This document shows positions 34,154-43,264 of a stretch of 64,000 nucleotides of DNA, one piece after another. The notes below the pieces were generated by a model, which did no database searches, was not told the DNA's origin, and worked only from the letters and a program-made list of their open reading frames with translations. The stretch lies in contig NZ_JACSKC010000004.1 of assembly GCF_018617395.1 (NCBI RefSeq), positions 1 through 64,000 on the forward strand, written 5' to 3'. A program made the position numbers and the translations under genes. This DNA is from Exiguobacterium sp. s48 (lineage in GTDB: Bacteria > Bacillota > Bacilli > Exiguobacteriales > Exiguobacteriaceae). Every line of letters begins with the position of its first letter. The stretch's first letter is position 1.

Positions 34154-35560
34154 TTGAAAATGCCTAACAATTTCTTGTTTGGCGCTGCTTCGGCCTCTTA
34201 TCAGGTCGAAGGCGCGTGGAACGAGGACGGGAAAGGCCTCTCGAACTGGGACGTCTTCTCGAAAATTCCTGGTAAAACATTTGAAAACACAAACGGCGAC
34301 GTCGCAGTCGACCATTACCATCGTTACAAGGAAGACATCGCGCTCATGGCAGAGATGGGACTCGAATCGTATCGCTTCTCGATCTCATGGCCGCGTATCT
34401 TCCCGAACGGTACGGGTGAAGTGAACGAAAAAGGACTCGAGTTCTACAACAACTTGATCGACGAATGTTTGAAACATGACATCGTCCCATTCGTCACGCT
34501 CTACCATTGGGATCTCCCACAAGCACTTGAAGAAAAAGGCGGCTGGAAGAACAAAGAGACGGTTGACGCATTCGTCCGTTTCGCCGATACTTGCTTCCAA
34601 TCGTTCGGTGACCGTGTTAACCATTGGATCACGTTTAACGAAGCGGTCATCTTCTGCTCACTTGGATACTTAACAGGCGCACACCCACCAGGGATCGAGG
34701 GCGACGTCAAAGGCTATTTCCAAACGACACATAACGTCTTCGTCGCTCACGCTCGTGCAGTCGAATTGTTTAAACAAAACGGTCAAACTGGCGAAATCGG
34801 GATCACACACGTGTTCAACCCGGCGTTCAGTATCGACGACGCAGAAGAGAACAAGTTTGCTGAAATGCATGCGAACGCTTATGCGACACATTGGTTCTAC
34901 GATCCAATCTTGAAAGGTGAATACCCAGAGTACGTCGTGAACGGTCTGAACGAACAAGGTCTTCTCCCTGAAATGACGGAGGAAGAGCTCGACGTCTTGA
35001 AACGTACCGCTCCGATGAACGACTTTATCGGTCTCAACTACTACAGCCCACAGCGCGTCATGAAAAATGACTCAGCGCTCGTCATGGCTGGTGGACGTGA
35101 GAACTCGACAGGTCGCCCGGGTAACCCATCGTTTGATGGCGTCTACAAGACAGTCAAGATGGACGACAAAGTGTACACGAAATGGGATTGGGAAATCTCA
35201 CCGGAAGCGTTCCTCGATGGGATGCACATGTTAAAAGATCGTTACGGCGACGTCAAAATCTATATCACAGAGAACGGTCTCGGTGATGTCGACCCGATCG
35301 TCGACGGTGAAATCATGGACACGCCACGAATCGAGTACATCGAAGGTCACCTTCGTGCAGTCAAACACGCTGTTCAACAAGGCATCAACGTTGCCGGTTA
35401 CTATGCTTGGTCTGCAATCGACCTTCTCAGCTGGTTGAACGGTTATAAGAAACAATACGGCTTCATCTACGTCGACCACAACAATGGGCTCGCACGGAAG
35501 AAGAAACAGTCGTTCCACTGGTATAAAGAGATCATCGCCACGCGCGCTGAAGACCTATAA
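34154..35560 (+). CDS. 6-phospho-beta-glucosidase, GH1
   Basis: The GH1 enzyme of about 468 residues hydrolyses phosphorylated beta-glucosides delivered by the adjacent PTS. The acid/base Glu lies in TFNEAV and the nucleophile in ITENG. The start FLFGAASASYQVEGA and the ending are typical of the family. The phospho-substrate assignment rests mainly on operon context. TTG at 34154 is preferred, with GAGGTG six bases upstream; an ATG at 34160 is an alternative. It lies between EIIB and EIIC. Confidence 0.93.
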   Translation: MKMPNNFLFGAASASYQVEGAWNEDGKGLSNWDVFSKIPGKTFENTNGDVAVDHYHRYKEDIALMAEMGLESYRFSISWPRIFPNGTGEVNEKGLEFYNNLIDECLKHDIVPFVTLYHWDLPQALEEKGGWKNKETVDAFVRFADTCFQSFGDRVNHWITFNEAVIFCSLGYLTGAHPPGIEGDVKGYFQTTHNVFVAHARAVELFKQNGQTGEIGITHVFNPAFSIDDAEENKFAEMHANAYATHWFYDPILKGEYPEYVVNGLNEQGLLPEMTEEELDVLKRTAPMNDFIGLNYYSPQRVMKNDSALVMAGGRENSTGRPGNPSFDGVYKTVKMDDKVYTKWDWEISPEAFLDGMHMLKDRYGDVKIYITENGLGDVDPIVDGEIMDTPRIEYIEGHLRAVKHAVQQGINVAGYYAWSAIDLLSWLNGYKKQYGFIYVDHNNGLARKKKQSFHWYKEIIATRAEDL

Positions 35561-35572
35561 GGAGGTTCCCCT

Positions 35573-36901
35573 ATGAGCCGCTTAGAAAGAGTATTTGAAA
35601 AGTTCACCCCTGCTTTTGTTCGCTTTGCGAACGCCAAGCCCGTCCTTGCGATTAAGGACGGGTTCATCCTGACGATGCCGATGACCATCATCGGGTCGCT
35701 GTTCCTTCTCATCCTGGCATTACCGATTCCAGGTTGGGCTGACTTCATGTCAGGTCTATTCGGAGCAGACTGGTCACTCCCGCTCACGCAAGTCGTCGGC
35801 GCGACGTTTGACATCCTTGCTTTAATCGGTGTTTTTGGAATCGCTTACTCGTACGTCAAGAACGAAAAAATTGAAGGCGTACCAGCTGGTATCCTTGGAA
35901 TCATCTCGTTCCTCATCATCACACAAGCTTCTGTCTTGTCTGAATCTGGGGAATTCGTCGGTGGCGTCATTCCAAAAGTATGGACAGGTGGACAAGGTGT
36001 CCTCGCTGCCATCATCGTCGGATTGACAGTTGGATTCATCTACTCGCAGTTCATCAAACGCGGGATCAGCATTAAAATGCCAGACGGTGTACCGCCAGGC
36101 GTATCGAACTCATTCTCTGCACTTGTTCCTGGTTTGGCAATCATCTCGCTCGCCGTTGCAACGTTTGCGATTTTCCAAGCGGTTGCAGAGCGTACGTTCA
36201 CAGAAGTCATCTATGATGTGCTTCAAGCACCGCTTCAAAACTTGACTGACACACTCGCTGGAGCCGTTATCATCATGGTGCTCATGTCTGTCATGTGGTG
36301 GTGTGGGATTCACGGTGCCGCAATCCTTATGGGAATCATGGGACCACTTCTCACAGCGAACGCGCTTCAAAACCAAGCAATCATCGATGCAGGTGGTACG
36401 CTTGTCGCTGGTGAGAACGCAAAAATCGTTACAATCCAGTTCCTCGATGTGTTCACGAAACTCGGTGGATCAGGGATCACAATCGGTTTCATCATCGCGA
36501 CACTGATTGTCGCACGTTCGGCACACTTGAAGCAGCTTGGGAAGTTGTCACTTGCACCAAGTATCTTCAACATCAATGAGCCGGTCATCTTCGGGATGCC
36601 GATCGTCTTCAACCCGATCATGTTCGTCCCATTCGTTGTCGTGCCAGCTATCGCTTCATTCATGGTGTACTTTGCCATCCTTTGGGGTTGGGTCGAGCCG
36701 TTCAACGCGCTTCAAGTACCATGGACGACCCCTCCAGTCATCTCTGGTTTCTTGATTGGTGGATGGCGTGCTGCACTCTTACAGATTGCAACGATTGCTA
36801 TGGCCGTTGCGGTTTACCTTCCATTCGTTCGCATTCAAGACCGCGTTTCGTACGGTGAAGAATTGAAAGCACAAGAAGGCTCAGATCAAGCATCAGCCTG
36901 A
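35573..36901 (+). CDS. PTS lactose/cellobiose EIIC component
   Basis: The 442-residue multi-helix EIIC forms the sugar channel of the beta-glucoside PTS. The LAPSIFNINEPVIFGMPIVFNP segment is the family signature (N-E-P in the substrate site). AAGGAGG precedes the ATG. It is the last gene of the operon. Confidence 0.95.
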   Translation: MSRLERVFEKFTPAFVRFANAKPVLAIKDGFILTMPMTIIGSLFLLILALPIPGWADFMSGLFGADWSLPLTQVVGATFDILALIGVFGIAYSYVKNEKIEGVPAGILGIISFLIITQASVLSESGEFVGGVIPKVWTGGQGVLAAIIVGLTVGFIYSQFIKRGISIKMPDGVPPGVSNSFSALVPGLAIISLAVATFAIFQAVAERTFTEVIYDVLQAPLQNLTDTLAGAVIIMVLMSVMWWCGIHGAAILMGIMGPLLTANALQNQAIIDAGGTLVAGENAKIVTIQFLDVFTKLGGSGITIGFIIATLIVARSAHLKQLGKLSLAPSIFNINEPVIFGMPIVFNPIMFVPFVVVPAIASFMVYFAILWGWVEPFNALQVPWTTPPVISGFLIGGWRAALLQIATIAMAVAVYLPFVRIQDRVSYGEELKAQEGSDQASA

Positions 36902-36911
36902 AACAAAAACG

Positions 36912-36944
36912 ACAGCCCTTCTCAGCAATGAGGAGGGCTGTTAT
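36912..36944 (+). terminator. PTS operon terminator
   Basis: Twelve-pair stem ACAGCCCTTCTC / GAGGAGGGCTGT. The T-run after it is short. Confidence 0.7.
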
Positions 36945-36976
36945 CATGTAGGAAAAGATTGGAAAGTTGGGTTAGG

Positions 36977-37135
36977 ATGAAAAGAAAAGTTACCGTCATG
37001 TTCACGCTATTTGCATCTTCCTCATTTGCAGCAGGTCTCGCCTTTCAGTCCGTCATTCCTTACATCATAGGTACCCTATTCATTCTCGTGGCCGGGTATC
37101 AGGCAGGAAAGCAAATGGAGACGAACAAAGCCTGA
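36977..37135 (+). CDS. small membrane protein, 52 residues
   Basis: A short reading frame codes for a basic start, two hydrophobic segments (about 7-20 and 26-42) and a polar tail. Its stop codon lies in the ascending arm of a strong terminator, which supports it as a real transcribed unit. The ribosome site is weak (GGAAAG about 11 bases upstream). No family is recognised. Confidence 0.55.
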   Translation: MKRKVTVMFTLFASSSFAAGLAFQSVIPYIIGTLFILVAGYQAGKQMETNKA

Positions 37136-37165
37136 GTTCACTACAATGAACTCAGGCTTTTTCTT
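37130..37165 (+). terminator. terminator of the 52-residue protein gene
   Basis: Eleven-pair stem GCCTGAGTTCA / TGAACTCAGGC followed by TTTTTCTT. Confidence 0.92.
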
Positions 37166-37236
37166 GGGCATCGCTACAAATATTAGAAGATTTATATGCT
37201 ATAGTTTGAATGAATCTAACGAAGGAAGTGATCAGC

Positions 37237-38199
37237 ATGAAGGCACTCGTCTTTCATCAATTCGGTGGTCCGGACGTCCTAACATATGAAGAAGTCCCGA
37301 CACCGATGCCACAGGTCGATGAAGTATTGGTCCGCACAAAAGCAATCGGATTGAACTATGCCGATGTGTATCGCCGGAAAGGCAACTATCATCTTGTCGG
37401 AGAACCGCCATACATTCTCGGATATGAAGGAGCCGGCGTCATCGAGGCGGTCGGGGCGAACGTCTCATCGCTTCAAGTTGGGGACCGCATCGCCTTTGCC
37501 GATGTCCCGCACGCCAACGCAGAATTTGTTGCCGTCCCGCTCGACAAGGCGATTCCTCTTCCAGATGCCATCTCATTCGAAACGGCCGCATCGACCATGC
37601 TTCAAGGATTGACGGCCCATTACCTCGTTCATGACAGCTACCGGATTCAACCTGATGATGTCGCAGTCGTACACGCAGCCGCTGGTGGTGTCGGTCAACT
37701 ATTGACGCAAATGATTCAACGCCTCGGCGGACAAGTCATCGGTCTCACGTCCACAGTCGAAAAAGTGGCGACTGTCCAAGCGCATGGTGCCCGTGCTTAT
37801 CGCTATGACGAAGCATGGATCGAAGCGATTCGTAACGCTACAGACGGTCATGGGGCCGATGTCATTTATGACTCGGTCGGTTCGACATTAGAAGATAGTT
37901 TCGAAGCGACTCGGATTGGCGGGACGGTCGTCTTCTACGGCATGGCCGGCGGTGACCCAACACCAGTAGACCCACGCATGCTCATGGATACGTCGAAGAC
38001 GTTGACGGGTGGCGACTTATGGAACGTCCTCACCTCAAAAGAGGAACGGATTCGCCGGTCGCACGAATTGTTCAGCTGGATCGAGGACGGTTCACTCGTC
38101 ATTCCACCACCGACGACGTTCGCCTTGTCAGACGGGGCATCGGCCCACGCCTTTTTAGAGAGTCGGAAGAGCCAAGGGAAGATCCTCTTGATCCCATAA
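37237..38199 (+). CDS. zinc-independent quinone oxidoreductase (medium-chain dehydrogenase family)
   Basis: The 320-residue NADPH-dependent reductase belongs to the QOR branch. It has the GroES-like N-terminal part (ALVFHQFGGPDVL) and the nucleotide loop AAAGGVGQLLTQM near residue 146. It has no structural-zinc cysteines. It should reduce quinones or enones. GAAGGAAGTG precedes the ATG at 37237. Confidence 0.9.
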   Translation: MKALVFHQFGGPDVLTYEEVPTPMPQVDEVLVRTKAIGLNYADVYRRKGNYHLVGEPPYILGYEGAGVIEAVGANVSSLQVGDRIAFADVPHANAEFVAVPLDKAIPLPDAISFETAASTMLQGLTAHYLVHDSYRIQPDDVAVVHAAAGGVGQLLTQMIQRLGGQVIGLTSTVEKVATVQAHGARAYRYDEAWIEAIRNATDGHGADVIYDSVGSTLEDSFEATRIGGTVVFYGMAGGDPTPVDPRMLMDTSKTLTGGDLWNVLTSKEERIRRSHELFSWIEDGSLVIPPPTTFALSDGASAHAFLESRKSQGKILLIP

Positions 38200-38201
38200 A
38201 C

Positions 38202-38235
38202 AAACGCCAGCCCGTTTTCGGTGCTGGCGTTTTTA
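38202..38235. terminator. bidirectional terminator
   Basis: Stem AAACGCCAGC / GCTGGCGTTT with T-runs on both sides, between convergent genes. Confidence 0.9.
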
Positions 38236-38478
38236 CATATCTTCTTTCCGGAGTGAGTATCCGTCCACTTCAAGCAGTCGCATCCGTCTCTGGTCAATCG
38301 CCGCATGGACAATCACGGTCACACCCGGGTTGAGCTCTATCATCTTCTTGATTTTTCGTAAGTCGTCTCCCTTGATCTCAACCGGCAACACGAACTCCCC
38401 TTCTCTTAAATGAACGAACTTGATTTTTCCTTGGTCGTCATAGCCCGTCACTTCGTATGTTGAAAATTCTCGTTTCAT
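38233..38478 (-). CDS. hypothetical protein, 81 residues
   Basis: I do not recognise this protein. It is soluble and beta-rich at the N-terminus (STYEVTGYDDQGKIKFVHL), followed by a helix and a C-terminal strand. The ATG at 38478 has GGGAGGG upstream; a longer reading is less likely. It lies downstream of the GH1/ABC operon terminator and is transcribed separately. Confidence 0.6.
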   Translation of the reverse strand: MKREFSTYEVTGYDDQGKIKFVHLREGEFVLPVEIKGDDLRKIKKMIELNPGVTVIVHAAIDQRRMRLLEVDGYSLRKEDM

Positions 38479-38525
38479 AGAATATCCCTCCCCTATCCCC
38501 GTTCCCAAATCAGAAAGATTCCACA

Positions 38526-38560
38526 CAAAAAATCCATCCCCGTAGCGGCAGGGATGGATA
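38526..38560 (-). terminator. terminator of the LacI-controlled sugar operon
   Basis: Stem TCCATCCC / GGGATGGA followed on the minus strand by six T. Confidence 0.88.
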
Positions 38561-38564
38561 CATG

Positions 38565-39917
38565 TTACGCCTCGACGCTATCCGCGTGTTTGGCTTTATG
38601 GTCAGCGATGACATCGGCATACCACTTCGCGCTGTCTTTCCAGATACGCTCTTGTGTCTCAAAGTCGATATAGAGGATTCCGAAGCGCTTCTCGTATCCG
38701 AAGCTCCATTCGAAGTTATCCATGAGTGACCAGAGGTAGTAGCCTTGAATGTTCATGCCTTCATCGTTCAAGTCAGAGACGGCTTCGAGGTGCTGGCGGA
38801 CGTAGTCGATCCGGTTATCGTCATGGACTTCGCCATTTTCCAGCACGTCGTCAAATGCGGCGCCGTTTTCTGTGATGTAGATTGGAAGGTCAGTATACTC
38901 GGCGCGTAAACGACGGATCAGGTCTTTGAATTCGTTCGGGGCGATATCCCAGCCCATGCCCGTCTTTTCGTAGTCCGAGTAAGCGTCTGCCTTCAAGAAA
39001 TCATTTGCTGCGTTGAACTCGACAATGCCTCGGCTGTAGAAATTGATACCGAAGAAATCGCAAGCTGTCGAGATCGTCTCCATATCACCCGGTTGGATGA
39101 AATCGAAGTTATGCACATATTTGGAGAACAAGTTCATCATGTCGACCGGATACTCACCTTTGAAAACCGGATCGAGGAACCAGCGATTCGAATACCCGTC
39201 GGCATTGTTCATCGCAAGGCGGTCATTCGCCGAATCCGTCTTCGCATACATCGGTGACAAGTTGAGCGTGATGCCGATCGGGGTCGTGGACGTCATCTCT
39301 CGCTTCAACAATTCGACCGCTTTTCCGTGCGACAACAAGATGTGGTGCACGGCGCGTACCGCTTCGTTCATGTCACGGTGACCCGGTGCGTGAACACCGA
39401 CATGGTAGCCGAGGAAGCCGGCACACCAAGGCTCATTGTGAGTGATCCAAGAGTCGACGATGTCATCGAGCTCTTCAAAACAGACTTTCGCATAATCGAG
39501 GAACCAGTCGACCGATTCACGGTTGACCCAGCCACCTTCTTCGTGAGCCCACATCGGAAGGTCCCAGTGATAAATGGTGACGGCTGGTTTGATTCCTTCT
39601 TCACGGAGACGCATCGCCAAGTTTTTGTAGAACGCCATACCTTCTGGGTTGTACTCTCCCTTGGCAGGGAAGATGCGTGGCCACGCGATGGAGAATCGAT
39701 ACGTATCGACACCTAACTTTTTGATGTGCTGAATGTCTTCTTCGTAACGATGGTAGTGGTCACATGCGACATCGCCGTTATGCTTTTCAAACACGCGCCC
39801 GTCGATGTCACAGAACATGTCCCAGATGGAAGGGGTACGGCCCCCTTCATTATGTGCGCCTTCAATTTGGTACGAGGACGTGGCTGTCCCGAATACGAAG
39901 TCTTTCTTAAAATGCAT
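38565..39917 (-). CDS. beta-glucosidase, GH1 (ABC operon)
   Basis: The 450-residue GH1 enzyme has the acid/base Glu in THNEPWC, the nucleophile in ITENGAAF, and the N-terminal KDFVFGTATSSYQIEGA. Because it is the last gene of an ABC sugar importer operon, its substrate should be unphosphorylated beta-glucosides or oligosaccharides. This separates it from the PTS-linked GH1 5 kb away. GAGGAAAAC precedes the ATG. No signal peptide is seen, so it acts in the cytosol. Confidence 0.93.
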   Translation of the reverse strand: MHFKKDFVFGTATSSYQIEGAHNEGGRTPSIWDMFCDIDGRVFEKHNGDVACDHYHRYEEDIQHIKKLGVDTYRFSIAWPRIFPAKGEYNPEGMAFYKNLAMRLREEGIKPAVTIYHWDLPMWAHEEGGWVNRESVDWFLDYAKVCFEELDDIVDSWITHNEPWCAGFLGYHVGVHAPGHRDMNEAVRAVHHILLSHGKAVELLKREMTSTTPIGITLNLSPMYAKTDSANDRLAMNNADGYSNRWFLDPVFKGEYPVDMMNLFSKYVHNFDFIQPGDMETISTACDFFGINFYSRGIVEFNAANDFLKADAYSDYEKTGMGWDIAPNEFKDLIRRLRAEYTDLPIYITENGAAFDDVLENGEVHDDNRIDYVRQHLEAVSDLNDEGMNIQGYYLWSLMDNFEWSFGYEKRFGILYIDFETQERIWKDSAKWYADVIADHKAKHADSVEA

Positions 39918-39941
39918 AGTGTTTTCCTCTTTTCTCTATAT

Positions 39942-40871
39942 TTATTCTTTGACAGCACCTGCCGAAATACTGCTGACGATGTACTTCGAGAGGAACAAGA
40001 AGGCAATCATGATCGGTACGACCGAGATCGCGATGCCTAGGTAAAGCGCGCCAAGGTTTTCTGCGACTTGTGATCCTTTCAAGAAGCCCATCAAGACAGG
40101 CAACGTGTATTTCTCAGGAGAGAATAAGAGGACAAGTGGCATCAAGTAGTTGTTCCACGAGCCGATGAACGTAAAGATCGACATCGTCGCAATCGCCGGC
40201 ATCATCATCGGGAGGGCGATCGTGTGGAAAATGCGCAACTCGCTCGCACCGTCAATCCGTGCCGCTTCAATCAAACTGATATGAAGGGTCGCTTGCGTAT
40301 ACTGACGGATGAAGAAGACCGTGAACGGTGTCGCAATCGCAGGGACGATCAACGGAATGAACGTATCGAGAATTCTAAGCGTCTTTGAGATTTCGTAGAA
40401 TCCGATGAGTCCGAGTTGAGCCGGCACCATCATCATGACGAGCATGAAGATGAACATCGCATTCTTCCCTTTGAAGTTGTAGAACGTGAATCCATACGCT
40501 GTAAGGGCTGAGAAGTAGCCCGAAAGCACCGTGACCGATACCGAGATGATCAAGCTGTTTTTAAAGCCGGTCCAGATGTTGATGTACTCGCTCAAGGTAG
40601 CGTAGTTATCGAGCAATGCTGTACCAGGGATTAAAGTGAAGCCCGAAATGACTTCTCCGTTCGTCCGAGTCGCGTTGATGATCATCATCAAGAACGGGAT
40701 GAAGCAGATAATCGCAAGAATAACCAAGCTTGCATAGATCAAGCCTCGAACAACACGATGCTTCGACTTTTGTTTTTTAGGTGGCGCCACTTTGAGTGGA
40801 CGGTCTTCTTTACGCTTTGGCTGCGCTTCGCTATCAGGAAGCATTCGCCGTGTTTCTGCATTTTGTTCCAT
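39942..40871 (-). CDS. ABC sugar transporter permease (MalG type)
   Basis: The 309-residue permease has six helices after a polar, proline- and lysine-rich N-terminal extension of about 45 residues. The EAA loop reads EAARIDGASELRIF. It pairs with the MalF-type protein encoded four bases upstream. No ATPase is encoded in this operon, so a shared MsmK/MsmX-type ATPase elsewhere is inferred. Confidence 0.93.
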   Translation of the reverse strand: MEQNAETRRMLPDSEAQPKRKEDRPLKVAPPKKQKSKHRVVRGLIYASLVILAIICFIPFLMMIINATRTNGEVISGFTLIPGTALLDNYATLSEYINIWTGFKNSLIISVSVTVLSGYFSALTAYGFTFYNFKGKNAMFIFMLVMMMVPAQLGLIGFYEISKTLRILDTFIPLIVPAIATPFTVFFIRQYTQATLHISLIEAARIDGASELRIFHTIALPMMMPAIATMSIFTFIGSWNNYLMPLVLLFSPEKYTLPVLMGFLKGSQVAENLGALYLGIAISVVPIMIAFLFLSKYIVSSISAGAVKE

Positions 40872-40874
40872 CGC

Positions 40875-41777
40875 TTACGCCCCCTTCTTCTGTGTTGCGC
40901 GTTCGTTGCGGAACATACCTTTGAAGACGATCGCCGAGAAGATGAGCGTGATCAAGAATAAGCCGTAAGCGACCGCAGATGCGTAGCCGTAGTTGTTGTA
41001 CTTGAAGGCTTGGTTATACAAGTAAAGCACCATCGTGTTCAATGAACCGTCTGGCGAACCGATTCCATCGGTGATCAACATCGGAAGGTCGAACAATTGA
41101 AGTCCACCGATGAGCGATGTGATCATGATGTAGAGAAGAATTGGTTTCAAGAGCGGCAACGTCACTTTCGTAAACATTTGCCAACGGTTCGCACCGTCAA
41201 TGTGAGCGGCTTCAAAGTAATCTGTTGAGATTCCTGAAACACCCGCCATGACGATGATGAAGGAGTGACCGAACCACATCCATGTCAAGATGAGCGAAAC
41301 GGATAACTGTGCCGTCACTGGTTCTGCTAACCAGTCGATCGGATTGGAGATCAAACCGATTTTCATCAACACCATGTTGAGTGAACCATGCTGCCAGTCG
41401 AGCAAAATACCGAACAAAAGCGCGACCGAGCTGATTGTGATCAAGTTTGGAAGATAGAAGAATGAACGGAAGAAGTTTAATCCTTTTAGCTTCAAACGGA
41501 GATCTGAGAATAAGAGCGCCAATAAAAGGGCCATTCCCATCTGCAAGGCGAAGTTGACTCCCCAAATCTTGATGGTGTTGAAAAACGCTTCGATGAAGTA
41601 TGTGTCCGTCAACAACCGTGTATAGTTCGCAAATCCGACAATCTCTTCTCCTGGGCTACCGGTGTAGTTCGTGAAGCTATAGTAAAGCGTCAAAAAAACC
41701 GGATAAATGCTAAACGTCAAGAAGACGACCCAGAACGGGGCGATGAACAGATAGCCGTAACGATCTAATTTTTTCAC
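40875..41777 (-). CDS. ABC sugar transporter permease (MalF type)
   Basis: The 300-residue permease has six helices and the EAA loop EAAHIDGANRWQMF. The GTG start at 41777 is preferred over an ATG at 41834: GGAAGGAG lies just before the GTG, and the upstream stretch codes through a perfect hairpin that sits right after the binding-protein stop. It is co-transcribed with the binding protein and the MalG-type permease. Confidence 0.9.
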   Translation of the reverse strand: MKKLDRYGYLFIAPFWVVFLTFSIYPVFLTLYYSFTNYTGSPGEEIVGFANYTRLLTDTYFIEAFFNTIKIWGVNFALQMGMALLLALLFSDLRLKLKGLNFFRSFFYLPNLITISSVALLFGILLDWQHGSLNMVLMKIGLISNPIDWLAEPVTAQLSVSLILTWMWFGHSFIIVMAGVSGISTDYFEAAHIDGANRWQMFTKVTLPLLKPILLYIMITSLIGGLQLFDLPMLITDGIGSPDGSLNTMVLYLYNQAFKYNNYGYASAVAYGLFLITLIFSAIVFKGMFRNERATQKKGA

Positions 41778-41801
41778 GTGTATTTCTCCTTCCATAAGAA
41801 C

Positions 41802-41824
41802 CGAGGGAGGAGTTTCCTCCCTCG
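41802..41824 (-). promoter_or_regulatory. intercistronic hairpin between binding protein and permease genes
   Basis: A perfect ten-pair stem CGAGGGAGGA / TCCTCCCTCG with a three-base loop follows the binding-protein stop within about 13 bases. It has no strong T-run. It most likely stabilises the upstream mRNA or attenuates, giving more binding protein than permease. Confidence 0.75.
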
Positions 41825-41836
41825 TGTTGGTCATCG

Positions 41837-43144
41837 TCAGTCAACAACGATGTCTGGGTAAGCGTTTTTAACTTGTTTCTTGAATTCTTTCAATGCTTCG
41901 TCTTTCGTCTTCTTACCTTCTACGTAAGAGTTAACTGCCGCTCCGTAAAGCGTGTCGAGCTGTTGGTCGTATTTCGTAACGATCCCTGGTTTGATCGATT
42001 CTGCTTCGCCGAGGAAGAACTCGTAGTTGTTCTGTCCACCGAGGAACTCATCGCTGAAGTCATCTTTGATTTTGTCTGTAACTGGGTTGAACGCAAGGAC
42101 GTCACCTGTTTCTTTCGCCCATTCAGTCAAGAACTCTTCATCTTGTGTCATGAGTTTGATGAAGTCATAAGCTTCTTCTTTATGTTTAGAGTCTTTGTAG
42201 ATTCCGACCCATGTACCGCCCCAGAAGTATGGGCTCGGTCCGCTTGTTACAGCCCAGTCACCAGCAGTGTCTTTCGCGTTTTCTTTCAAGACAGCGTGAA
42301 GACCCCAAGTTGGGAGGACGTAAGAGAAGACTTCTGTTTCCGTTTCTTTGCCGCCTTCTTTTACTTTGATCGGTTTGTCCATTCCTTCGAACCAAGATGG
42401 TGACCATTCTGGTGCGAGAGCAGTTAAGTTATTTTCGCGAAGTTCTTTCGCGTAGTCGAAGTAGTTTTCTTTTCCTTCAGTCAAGACAAGTTCATTGTCT
42501 TCGTTTACCCAAGCTTGTGGGTCATTGCCTTGTGCGAACCAACGGATTGAACCTTCGTCCGGGAAAAGTTTGTAACCTTTATCTTTAAGTTTTTCACCGA
42601 CTTCGAAGAGTCCGTCCATCGAGCTCATCATTTCGCCAACTTCAGCCGGGTCATCTGTACCGAGTGCTTCTTTAGCGATGCTACGTTTGTAGTAAATCCC
42701 ACCCGGAGTAGTTTGCCATGAAAGGGCACGAACGTTTCCGTCTTTGTCTTTCCCGAGGTCGAATACGTAAGGAACGATGTCTTTCGACACTTCTTCTGCG
42801 TTGTATGGTTCTTCCGAAAGGTTTTCCCAGTATCCAGCGTCGATCCATTGTTTAAGGAACGCGATTTCACCCGTGAAGACGTCCGGTGCGCCGACGCCAC
42901 TTTCAAGAGCTGGCTTCAACTTCGTTGCGTAGTCAGCTGTCGGTACGATTGTCAATTCGACTTTCACGCCGTTACGCTCTTCGAATGTTTTGATTGGTTC
43001 TTTCAATTCATCCGTGAATGACCAAATTTTTAAGACATCATCTTTTGAACCTTCTGAAGATGATCCTTCGCTGCCGTCAGAGCAAGCGCTCAAGACACCG
43101 ACTGAAAGTGCTCCAATGGTAAGTAAGCTAACAAGTTTACGCAT
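41837..43144 (-). CDS. sugar ABC transporter substrate-binding lipoprotein
   Basis: The 435-residue solute-binding protein of the CUT1 family has a lipoprotein signal with lipobox LSAC (Cys near residue 21), followed by an S/G/E-rich linker. The fold is typical of maltose- and oligosaccharide-binding proteins. AAGGATGGG precedes the ATG. It is the first gene of the operon under the LacI-type operators at 43176-43259. Confidence 0.94.
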   Translation of the reverse strand: MRKLVSLLTIGALSVGVLSACSDGSEGSSSEGSKDDVLKIWSFTDELKEPIKTFEERNGVKVELTIVPTADYATKLKPALESGVGAPDVFTGEIAFLKQWIDAGYWENLSEEPYNAEEVSKDIVPYVFDLGKDKDGNVRALSWQTTPGGIYYKRSIAKEALGTDDPAEVGEMMSSMDGLFEVGEKLKDKGYKLFPDEGSIRWFAQGNDPQAWVNEDNELVLTEGKENYFDYAKELRENNLTALAPEWSPSWFEGMDKPIKVKEGGKETETEVFSYVLPTWGLHAVLKENAKDTAGDWAVTSGPSPYFWGGTWVGIYKDSKHKEEAYDFIKLMTQDEEFLTEWAKETGDVLAFNPVTDKIKDDFSDEFLGGQNNYEFFLGEAESIKPGIVTKYDQQLDTLYGAAVNSYVEGKKTKDEALKEFKKQVKNAYPDIVVD

Positions 43145-43175
43145 GTGTTGTTCCCATCCTTTTATAAGTAGTATT

Positions 43176-43189
43176 AGAAAGCGCTTGCA
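43176..43189 (-). promoter_or_regulatory. imperfect LacI/cre-type operator
   Basis: AGAAAGCGCTTGCA, a degenerate copy of the GAAAGCGCTTTC palindrome, lies about 32 bases upstream of the binding-protein start. Confidence 0.5.
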
Positions 43190-43208
43190 AGAAGAGGTAA
43201 ATAATTAT

Positions 43209-43222
43209 CGAAAGCGCTTTCG
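43209..43222 (-). promoter_or_regulatory. LacI-family operator
   Basis: A perfect 14-bp palindrome CGAAAGCGCTTTCG upstream of the sugar ABC operon, identical to the core of the operator before the LacI gene itself (44376-44391). Confidence 0.8.
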
Positions 43223-43241
43223 GTTTATCCAAAAATAAAAT

Positions 43242-43259
43242 ATCGAAAGCGGTTTCGAT
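43242..43259 (-). promoter_or_regulatory. second LacI-family operator
   Basis: ATCGAAAGCGGTTTCGAT is an 18-bp near-palindrome 20 bases from the previous operator. The pair is spaced like tandem sites. Confidence 0.7.
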
Positions 43260-43264
43260 TTTCT

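Noticed and set aside
41873-42403. A 176-codon plus-strand frame inside the sugar-binding-protein gene
   Set aside because: Antisense shadow of a conserved lipoprotein gene; phenylalanine- and cysteine-rich product with no recognisable domain.
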